From CBDCME01 sp965218865 (lineage in GTDB: Bacteria > Pseudomonadota > Alphaproteobacteria > JAAXGF01), in the NCBI GenBank assembly GCA_965218865.1, contig CBDCME010000005.1, positions 4,006 through 68,005 on the forward strand: a stretch of DNA of 64,000 nucleotides. The letters are read 5' to 3'. Position 1 is the first letter of the stretch. Every line of letters begins with the position of its first letter. The notes under the pieces were generated by a model. The model saw only the letters and a list, made by a program, of their open reading frames with translations, searched no databases and was not told the DNA's origin. This document shows positions 54,877-62,208 of the stretch, one piece after another. Made by a program: the position numbers and the translations under genes.

Positions 54877-55431
54877 GCTGCTTTCTCCGCTTCATCGCCC
54901 CAGACGTCCCAGCCGTCGCGCGGACCACGGGCGAACATCTCCAGGTAGGGCCCCGGGAACAGTTGCCGGATTCGGTCATAGGCCTCGTCAGGCTTGCGAC
55001 TGTGTTCCCGTCTTGGGGACACGATAAGCTGCCGAACGCCCCGCGAAAGGCGCTTCGGCTTGCCCCTGATGCCCAACAAACACATCTCCGGATTTGCCCT
55101 CGTGTAGTACCCTGTCCCCATAGGAAAATTAGCATCGGCCAAGGTCCTGATCGTGCCGTTCGGCTTCTTGGTCTTGGCCCAGGTGAACGCCACGGTCACA
55201 TACCGAAACTGCCAGGCCTTCATTCAGATCGATCCCATGTTTCAGCATCGGGTCGGTAACCCATAGGAACAGCGCGCAATCAGGCGCCGCCCATCTGTGC
55301 TGCGGCTCGATCCACGCCATTTCGTTTGGGGTCATACACGAATAATGGCGCTCCGCGCTGCGACCCTTGCCCTTATCGCTCCAGGTTTTGAACGTCCATG
55401 GCGGGTCGGCGCATATGGCTCCGTATTTCAT
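54873..55431 (-). pseudogene. MT-A70-type DNA N6-adenine methyltransferase, one-base frameshift
   Basis: From ATG 55431: the catalytic DPPW motif at residues 9-12 (GAICADPPW), FKTWSDKG, YSCMTPNEM and LFLWVTDPMLKHGIDL. At about 55220 one extra A shifts the frame; the expected MKAWQFRYVTVAFTWAKT and CLLGIRGKPK segments continue in the other frame to 54873. A methyltransferase of this type in a phage region would protect phage DNA from host restriction. Overlaps its neighbours by four bases on both sides. Confidence 0.75.
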
Positions 55432-55835
55432 GATTCGGTCCCCGGCCCCGGCAGTAGGGGCGGCATCGTGCCTTTATCGTAGGCAACCGAGATTTGGGGC
55501 CGCATGAACTGCCCGACGGTTTTCCCGTCCGGTAGCACTATGTGCGCCATGAACTCATCATCGAAGCAGGTGATCCCCGTTTCGACAGCTTCCAGCTTTG
55601 CCTTAATGACCAATAGAAGGGCCCGCCAAGGTTGCCGATGAATCTGCGGATGGGCTTCTTCGTCTGGCATCGGAACGTCAAACCGAATTCTCCGCTCCTC
55701 CATCTCAAACATAATGATTGCTTGGCCGCCGAGGATTCCGGATAAAAAGTTTTTGGCGCCATAACGGGTGATGGTTTTCTCGATGTCAGCCCGGCTTTGC
55801 CCTGCCGGGACCTTCGTGCGTTCGGCATATTTATA

Positions 55836-56999
55836 CCAACCGCCCCAGAGTTTGACTCGCGCAAAGGTTTACACGCTAGGTTTTGTGTGATTCAAGGTTG
55901 TTGGCAACAAGGGAGTGTGTTCAATGCCAACGATTCCTTTGCGAAACGACTTTGATGCTGAAAGAGTCCGTGTTCTTGCGGCACGGAGCGATGATGGGAA
56001 CCAGGCGCGACGGCTTTTGTCGATGGCGGCCATCTACGATGGGATGGATCGAGCGTGCGCGGCGCGTATTGGCGGCATGGATCGGCAGACGTTGCGGGAC
56101 TGGGTTCACCGGTTCAACGCGGGAGGTCCGGCCGGTCTGATCGACCGCAAGCCGACCGGGGCGTTGCGTCGGTTGACGCCGTCGCAAATGGCGGCGCTTT
56201 CGCGGGCTATCGAGGCCGGTCCCGATCCCGAACGGGATGGGGTCGTGCGCTGGCGCTGCATCGATCTCAAGCAACTGATCCGAACGCGCTTCGGCGTGGA
56301 CTATCACGAGCGGAGCGTCGGCAAGCTGCTGGCCGCGCTCGGGTTCTCGCATATTTCCGCGCGCCCGCGCCACGTCGGCCAGGATGCGCGGGCACAGGAG
56401 GAATTTAAAAAAAAGTTTTCCCGAACACTTGGCGAAAATCGTAGCGGCACAGCCACCGGACACGCCCATCGAGGTTTGGTTTCAAGATGAAATGCGTGTC
56501 GGCCAGAAGAACAGCCTGGTGCGCCAGTGGGCCCCAAAGGGATCGCGCCCGCGCCAGGTCAAGGACCTACGGACCTCTTCGGCGTATCTCTTCGGCGCCA
56601 TCTGCCCCGAGCGCGGTGAGGGCGCGGCGCTGGTCATGCCGCGCGCCAATACTGAAGCCATGGACCTGCATCTCGAGGAAATCAGCCGGGCCGTTGCCCC
56701 AAACGCCCATGCCGTCGTGCTGCTCGACCAAGCCGCATGGCACACCACTGCCAAACTCGGCATCCCGGAGAACATCTCCCTCGTGCCTTTGCCACCCAAG
56801 TCCCCGGAGCTCAATCCCGCCGAAAATGTCTGGCAATACCTCCGCCAGAACTGGCTCTCCAATCGTGTCTTCGACTCCTATGAAGCCATCGTCGAGGCCT
56901 CTTGCCAAGCCTGGAACAACCTGACCGACAAACCTTGGAAGATCATGTCCATCGGCCTCAGAGCGTGGGCTCGCACAAGTCAATGTTAAGGGCGGTTGG
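55836..56999 (+). mobile_element. IS630-family element, copy 4 (1164 bp)
   Basis: Same ends as the other copies, TA at 55834-55835 and 57000-57001. Inserted at the very edge of the IS5-family element. Confidence 0.9.
55924..56989 (+). CDS. IS630-family transposase (copy 4), frameshift at A8
   Basis: As copy 1 with a few substitutions (AARIGGM, KPTGAL, TDKPWK). Triad and shift site intact. Confidence 0.85.
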
Positions 57000-57001
57000 T
57001 A

Positions 57002-58572
57002 TTAGTCGCCCGTGAAGAACGCGTAAGCGGCTGATGTTGGTAGCTCTTTCGGTTTGGCGAAGTAATCGGATTTGCAAGAAAACGGGTTTTGGGCCTGAAA
57101 AGCTTGTGATTTGAAATAATTGATTTTGGGGATTCCCTTCCGTTGCGGAACGTGATTCTCTGCTCCCGTCGATTGGGATTGGAGAACTGTGATGAAGCCA
57201 TCGCGCAAGGTGTCATCGGGAATAGAGGACCTGTTCCGCTCGCGGTTCGAAAACATCATCAACCTGCGCCACGAGTTGGTGGTGTTGGGGGGCCGGATCG
57301 CGTGGACTTTCTTCGACGAGACCTATGAAGCCTTGTATTCGGAGGAGGGTCGGCCGGGGGTCCCGACGCGGTTGATGGTTGGGCTGCACATCCTCAAGCA
57401 TATGTTCGATCTCTCGGATGAGGAGGTCTGCGAGCGCTGGGTCTACGACCCATACTTCCAGTGCTTCTGCGGCGAAGAGTACTTTCAGCATGAGCTGCCC
57501 ATGGAGCGCTCGTCGATGACCCGGTGGCGGGACCGGATCGGGCCGGAAGGTTTGGAGAAGGTATTCCAGGAGAGCCTGGCCGTGGCCCACCGGGTGGGGG
57601 CGCTGCGGGAGAAGGACCTCGAGCGGGTGACGGTGGACACCACCGTACAAGAGAAGGCGATTGCCTTTCCGACCGACGCCAAACTGATGCAACGAGCCCG
57701 CGAGCGGCTGGTGCGACTGGCACGGGAGCACGGCATTGCCCTGCGTCAGTCCTATACCCGCCTGGGCAAGAGGGCGTTGATCATGCAAGGCCGCTACCGC
57801 CATGCCAAACAGCACAAGCGGGCCAACAAGGCCCTGCGCAAGCTCAAGACCTATCTCGGGCGCACCGTCCGCGACATCCGCCGCAAGACGGCCCAGGAGG
57901 AGAGCCTACGGGATACCTTCCGCCGCCCCTTGTGGCTGGCCGAGCGGGTGTCGACCCAGAAGCGGCGCGACCCCTTGCCCAAGGTCTATTCGCTCCACGC
58001 GCCCGAGGTCGAATGCATCGGCAAAGGGAAGGCGCACAAGCCGTACGAGTTCGGCTGCAAGGTCTCCGTGGCGGCGACCAATTCCCGCCCCCCCGGCGGC
58101 CAGTTCGTCGCCCACGTCAAGGCCTTCCACGGCAATCCCTATGATGGCCACACCTTGAGGCAGGTGATCGAAGAGATGGAACGCTGGACGGGGATATCGG
58201 CCGAGCGCATCTATGTCGACAAGGGATACCAGGGCCACTATTACCCCAACAAACACCGCGTCTTTAGATCAGGCCAGAAACGCGGCATCACGCCGACGAT
58301 CAAGAAGGAGCTCAGGCGGCGCTCCGCCGTCGAGGCCGTGATCGGACATCTCAAGAGCGATGGCAGGCTAGGGCGCAACTTCCTCAAAGGCCGCGACGGC
58401 GACAAGATCAACGCCATCCTCGCCGGCGCCGGCTACAACTACCGCCTTGTCCTCAAATGGCTGAGGCGTTTGTTTGTCCAAATCCTGGCCGCGCTCCTCA
58501 GCGACATCTCGCACCCCACCGCAAACCCAATCGCCGCTTCAGCTTGAAATCAGGGTTCTTCACGGACGACTA
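57002..58572 (+). mobile_element. IS5-family element
   Basis: Inverted ends TTAGTCGCCCGTGAAGAAC and the complement of GTTCTTCACGGACGACTA. TTTA lies outside both ends once IS630 copy 4 is removed (55830-55833 and 58573-58576), matching a 4-bp IS5-type duplication. Confidence 0.8.
57192..58547 (+). CDS. IS5-family transposase
   Basis: About 451 residues from ATG 57192. N-terminal conserved LRHELVVLGGRIAW and RLMVGLHILKHMFDLSDEEVCERW, then a DDE_Tnp_1 domain with VTVDTTVQEKAI, YVDKGYQGH and the AVEAVIGHLKSDGRLGRN segment carrying the glutamate. Looks intact. Confidence 0.9.
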   Translation: MKPSRKVSSGIEDLFRSRFENIINLRHELVVLGGRIAWTFFDETYEALYSEEGRPGVPTRLMVGLHILKHMFDLSDEEVCERWVYDPYFQCFCGEEYFQHELPMERSSMTRWRDRIGPEGLEKVFQESLAVAHRVGALREKDLERVTVDTTVQEKAIAFPTDAKLMQRARERLVRLAREHGIALRQSYTRLGKRALIMQGRYRHAKQHKRANKALRKLKTYLGRTVRDIRRKTAQEESLRDTFRRPLWLAERVSTQKRRDPLPKVYSLHAPEVECIGKGKAHKPYEFGCKVSVAATNSRPPGGQFVAHVKAFHGNPYDGHTLRQVIEEMERWTGISAERIYVDKGYQGHYYPNKHRVFRSGQKRGITPTIKKELRRRSAVEAVIGHLKSDGRLGRNFLKGRDGDKINAILAGAGYNYRLVLKWLRRLFVQILAALLSDISHPTANPIAASA

Positions 58573-58577
58573 TTTAC

Positions 58578-58814
58578 TCATTCTGGCGCCTGCTCCTGGC
58601 TGCTATGCGGCGATTCATCCTTTCGATATTCCCCGCACCAAGACACACCTTCCACTTCCGGGAAGTCCGCGTAGCTCCGTGTCATCACGGAACCGCCCCG
58701 AGAAATACGTCGGTCGATGATTGGAAGGGGCGGGAGCCGTCGGCACTCTCCCCGGTCTTGGACCGTCTCAAAGGCGACGAAATAGCGGCAGCTCAGGCAT
58801 ATCCGCTTCTTCAT
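58578..58814 (-). CDS. small Cys-containing phage-type protein
   Basis: 78 residues from ATG 58814 (ribosome site GGAAGGCGGA). CLSC and CRRLPPLP with further CGEY give a possible four-cysteine site; the pattern (CXXCRYF...GECRR...PxVxxxxWCGEY) recurs in small phage and mobile-element proteins. Its stop overlaps the start of the interrupted gene. Confidence 0.65.
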   Translation of the reverse strand: MKKRICLSCRYFVAFETVQDRGECRRLPPLPIIDRRISRGGSVMTRSYADFPEVEGVSWCGEYRKDESPHSSQEQAPE

Positions 58815-58993
58815 TCCGCCGCCTTCCTTTCTCCGCTCGGGTTGGCCTCTAGAGTTTCCTCGATGTTTCCGTAGCCGTTGCACAGCGGACATTCCCACCA
58901 AATCGGTTTGAAGCCATACATGTCGATCACGTCTACATCGCCTCGTCCATGACACTTGGGACAGGTAACATGATTTGGCGGTAAATCTTTCAT
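58811..58993 (-). CDS. 60-residue zinc-finger protein (DnaJ-like Cys motif)
   Basis: ATG 58993 with GGGGCGGGG upstream (TTG 59020 possible). CPKCHGRG and CPLCNGYG are the DnaJ-type zinc knuckles. Overlaps the next start by four bases. A sister of the 50-residue protein at the far end of the string. Confidence 0.65.
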   Translation of the reverse strand: MKDLPPNHVTCPKCHGRGDVDVIDMYGFKPIWWECPLCNGYGNIEETLEANPSGERKAAE

Positions 58994-59021
58994 CACCCCG
59001 CCCCCGTCCAACCGCGCCAAT

Positions 59022-59037
59022 CTGGCAAACTTGCCAG
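59022..59037. promoter_or_regulatory. palindrome upstream of the phage-type operon segment
   Basis: CTGGCAAACTTGCCAG: 7-bp perfect arms with a 2-base centre, about 30 bases before ATG 58993. A candidate operator for a dimeric repressor; no promoter hexamers could be fixed with confidence. Confidence 0.35.
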
Positions 59038-59150
59038 TTTCGGTGTCGTCGAAAGTGTAAGCATTTGGAAAACAACGATTACGCTTTTGTGGACAACTCC
59101 CGCTAAGTTGTTGTTTTGGTGTGAGACTCGTTTCGTGTTAAACGTAGCGG

Positions 59151-59411
59151 TCATTCTGTTTCCACCCCCAACTTCTCAAGCGCATCGAGCATCCCCCTTT
59201 TCCTGTCAGTGAACCATTCCTCTACAGCCCTCATCATTGTGGCCTTTAAGTCTTGGATGGACTTTTCGTCCAATTGCATACGGCCGATCGCATAGACCCG
59301 ATCGTGCTCGACAAAATCCACATCTCGCTTCGTGACCTCGTCCTTGAGTTCATCGAGTCGATCAATCTCTTTGGTAAGCGCCGATGCGCGACGCAATTGC
59401 TCGATGTTCAT
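59151..59411 (-). CDS. phage-type coiled-coil protein
   Basis: 86 residues, strongly helical (LTKEIDRLDELKDEVTKRD). Its ATG overlaps the stop of the frame upstream by four bases. Function unknown. Confidence 0.55.
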   Translation of the reverse strand: MNIEQLRRASALTKEIDRLDELKDEVTKRDVDFVEHDRVYAIGRMQLDEKSIQDLKATMMRAVEEWFTDRKRGMLDALEKLGVETE

Positions 59412-59608
59412 CCCGCCACCCCCGGAACAAACCTCGAACCTGGTTCGGGACTATTTCGGGACTCCTCCCATGAAATCCCGCCAATTTCCGTCAATTTCGG
59501 GATTTCGGATTCGCCGAAACCCCCTGGAACCCTTGGGTTTCTTGCGATTCCGGGAAACCGACCATAGTTTAAAAGAAAATATGTGCGACGACACGCGCCG
59601 GGGCGCAA
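59408..59608 (-). CDS. possible small phage-type protein, 5' end uncertain
   Basis: A short frame (TTG 59608) ending with a four-base overlap to the next gene, which is the only reason to consider it real. Contains GESEIPKLTEIGGISWEESR. The upstream edge meets ispDF, so it may be truncated by the boundary of the phage-type segment. Confidence 0.3.
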   Translation of the reverse strand: MRPGACRRTYFLLNYGRFPGIARNPRVPGGFGESEIPKLTEIGGISWEESRNSPEPGSRFVPGVAG

Positions 59609-59614
59609 GACCAG

Positions 59615-60767
59615 TCAGTCCGGCAGGCGCAGGGTCGCCGCGGCGAGAGCGGCGATGCCTTCCCCCCTGCCCGCGAAGCCGAGACCGTCCGTGGTCGTCG
59701 CCTTGACGCTGACCTGTCGGGGGGCGATGTCGAACGCCCGGGCCACGGCGGCGATCATTTCCTCACGGTAGGCGGCGATCTTGGGCCTCTGGCACACGAG
59801 GGTGAGATCGAGATGGACGATGACCCCGCCCGCCGAGGCCACCAATTCACGGGCCCGGTGGGCGAAGACGGTTGATGGGGTGCCCCGCCAGGCGTCGTCG
59901 CCGGAGGGAAAATGACTCCCGAGATCCCCGCCACCGAGGGCCCCGAAAACGGCGTCCACGAGCGCGTGCAGTCCGACGTCGGCATCGGAATGGCCCCGAA
60001 GGCCTTGTTCGTGCGGCACCTTGACCCCACAAAGCGTAACCTGATTCCCGGGACCGAAGCGATGGACGTCGAAACCGCTCCCGAGGCGGGTCCGCAGATG
60101 ACCGGAGAGCATGCGTTCGGCCCGGACAAGGTCGGCGCTCTCGGTGACCTTGAAATTGTCATCCGACCCGGGCACGACGGCCACCGAAACACCGGCCGCC
60201 TCGGCCACCGCGGCGTCGTCGCTCAAGGCCCGACCGGCAAGGGCGCGGTGAGCGGCGAGAATATCGCCAAATCGAAACCCCTGGGGCGTCTGAACCCGCC
60301 ATAGTCCCTCGCGGTCCACCGACTCCGAGACAACCCCGTCACGGGCGCGTTTGACGCTGTCGGTCAGCGGAATTCCCGGAATGACGGCGCGGGACACGTC
60401 CAGGGCGGCCAACACCCGGTCGATCAACTCGGCCGGAACCGAGGGCCGGGCGGCGTCGTGAATCAATACCTTGTCGGGATCGATCTCGACCAGGCTTTCC
60501 AGGCCCCCGGAGAACCGAGTCCTGCCGCGAGGTGCCCCCGGTGACGGGATCGAGCAAGTCAAGACCCTTGGTGGCGGCCTGGTAACGGTCGCCGTCGTCG
60601 GGGTGGATCACGATTCGAACGGCGTCGATACCGGGGTAGTTCAGAAAAGCCTCGGCGCAACGAGCAACGAGGGCGCGCCCACCGACTTGCCGGTACTGCT
60701 TCGGCTGCGCGCTCCCCATCCGCGCGCCACGGCCACCCGCAACAATAAGTCCGACTGACTTCGCCAC
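59615..60767 (-). CDS. ispDF: bifunctional IspD-IspF (MEP pathway), with apparent one-base frameshift
   Basis: GTG start at about 60767 gives VAKSVGLIVAGGRGARMG, the CTP-binding start of IspD. After GTSRQDSVLRG the frame changes within a GGGGG run (near 60508-60512); one G fewer would restore GLESLVEIDPDKVLIHDAARP and the rest of IspD. IspF follows from about residue 225 (GSGFDVHRFGPG, GHSDADVGLHALVDA, KATTTDGLGFAGRGEGIAA). These are two steps of isoprenoid precursor synthesis and should be essential, so a sequencing or assembly error is as likely as a true mutation. Confidence 0.85.
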
Positions 60768-60801
60768 TGCGCTCCCCGTCTCGGCGCCCGCTGGCCAGTT
60801 C

Positions 60802-60910
60802 CTAGTGCACCGGCGCATTCACTTCATTCACGCCCCCGTGCACCAGGCCTTTGTCGATGCATCAACTTTCCAAACTTCGGCTGTCGCCTCCGTTTGGGTC
60901 GATGCACTAG
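60802..60910. repeat. 109-bp dispersed repeat B, copy 3
   Basis: CTAG-bounded copy starting 35 bases upstream of the ispDF start, so it may lie in or near its promoter. Differs from copy 2 at a couple of positions. Confidence 0.85.
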
Positions 60911-61183
60911 GGTAGCGAGGGGAGAATTTTCTGGCAATTGCTTCGCGTCGATGGACGAGAGCTTGCGCGAACCGGAGCGGCGGGCGACAATTGCGTCGCT
61001 AACCGGGTTAGGCGACGGGGGCTGGGACATGGGGTTCACAAGATCGTGGTGGCGGGTGAGCGCCATCGCGTGGGCAGATGATTTATGCGATGGACGTGGG
61101 CAAACGCTCCGACGGAGGAAACCTTGTCCGCCGGAAATGCGTCGATTTTGTTGGGCCCGGCATCCGGACCGATCGGCGAGTTG

Positions 61184-62074
61184 ATGACGCCGGGCACAAA
61201 CCTTTCGCGGATCTCGCGATTTCGCGAGATTGCACGTATCTGTCGGTGGATCGGATTGAGCCTGTTTGTCCCTTTGACAGGCCAGGCCGGAGCAGCGGAC
61301 ACGTTCCGGGATTGCGATGTTTGCCCGCTGCTCGTGGTGATACCACAGGGTTCATTCCTCATGGGTTCGCCTGAACACGAAGTCGGCCGCTACGACGATG
61401 AGGGACCGCCACACCGGGTAACGATCGCCAAGCCATTCGCCGTTGGAAAATACGAGGTCACCTTCGACGAGTGGGATGCCTGTTCCGCCGCTGGTGGATG
61501 TGAACACAGGCCCGATGATAGAGGCTGGGGGCGCGGCCGTCGTCCGGTCATCAACGTCGGTTGGAAGGATACCAGGGAATATCTTGAATGGTTGAGCCGA
61601 AAGACGCAGCAATCCTACCGGCTCCCCAGCGAGGCGGAATGGGAGTACGCGGCCCGGGCCCAAAGCGTTACGGCGCGTTACTGGGGAGACAACCCGGCTG
61701 AAGCGTGTGAATACGCCAACGTTCACGACCTCACCCTCGATACCGGGAATCCCTTTCACTGGCGTCCACACGATTGCAATGATGGTTTCGCGAATACCGC
61801 GCCGGTAGGATCCTTCAAGCCCAACCCGTTCCAGCTATACGACATGTTGGGCAATGTCTGGGAATGGGTCGAAGATTGTACGACCATGGATTATTCCGCA
61901 GCCCCCTTGGACGGCAGCGCCGTCACGACAGGAGAATGTTTTCTGCGAGTGTTGCGCGGCGGTGCTTGGTTCTATCCCGAACGGCAAGTCAGATCCGCTA
62001 AGCGCCGCCGCACCGACTGGATGAATCGCAGCGTTATCATCGGTTTTCGCGTCGCCCGAGCGATCGAACCCTGA
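61184..62074 (+). CDS. exported FGE-sulfatase (SUMF1) domain protein
   Basis: 296 residues from ATG 61184 (ATG 61085 also in frame). Signal peptide around residues 18-37, ending near GQAGAADT. The FGE/SUMF1 fold is clear: PQGSFLMGSPEHE, PPHRVTIAKPFAVGKYEVTFDEW, YRLPSEAEWEYAARA, NVWEWVEDC and RVLRGGAWF with a C-terminal GFRVAR. Most bacterial relatives lack sulfatase-activating function and serve in varied processes; the usual catalytic cysteine pair is not evident. Substrate unknown. Confidence 0.8.
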   Translation: MTPGTNLSRISRFREIARICRWIGLSLFVPLTGQAGAADTFRDCDVCPLLVVIPQGSFLMGSPEHEVGRYDDEGPPHRVTIAKPFAVGKYEVTFDEWDACSAAGGCEHRPDDRGWGRGRRPVINVGWKDTREYLEWLSRKTQQSYRLPSEAEWEYAARAQSVTARYWGDNPAEACEYANVHDLTLDTGNPFHWRPHDCNDGFANTAPVGSFKPNPFQLYDMLGNVWEWVEDCTTMDYSAAPLDGSAVTTGECFLRVLRGGAWFYPERQVRSAKRRRTDWMNRSVIIGFRVARAIEP

Positions 62075-62083
62075 AAAAGCCCT

Positions 62084-62158
62084 GGCAACGTCGTATGTTC
62101 GGCAATGTGGCAACGTCGTATGTTCGGCAATGTGGCAACGTCGTATGTTCGGCAATGT
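62084..62158. repeat. 25-bp tandem repeat, three perfect copies
   Basis: The unit starting GGCAACGTCGTATGTTCGGC is repeated three times without mismatch (62084, 62109, 62134), between the SUMF1-domain gene and the TPR gene. Confidence 0.9.
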
Positions 62159-62208
62159 GGTAACGCGGACGGCGAGGACGGGCGGTAATTTTTTCAGGAA
62201 TTGGGCGA

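Larger units (their letters stand above)
55428..58581 (-). pseudogene. phage-type gene interrupted near its start by IS5- and IS630-type elements
   Basis: The start codon is ATG 58581-58579, overlapping the stop of the upstream Cys-rich gene (ATGA). After ATG AGT AAA the IS5-family element intervenes, with IS630 copy 4 at its far end. The gene resumes at 55833 as AAATATGCC. With one TTTA duplication removed the frame reads MSKYAERTKVPAGQSRADIEK and runs to 55428, about 135 residues, no recognised domain. Confidence 0.7.

Noticed and set aside
62084..62158. CRISPR array
   Set aside because: The three 25-bp repeats are directly adjacent without spacers and no cas genes are in the window.
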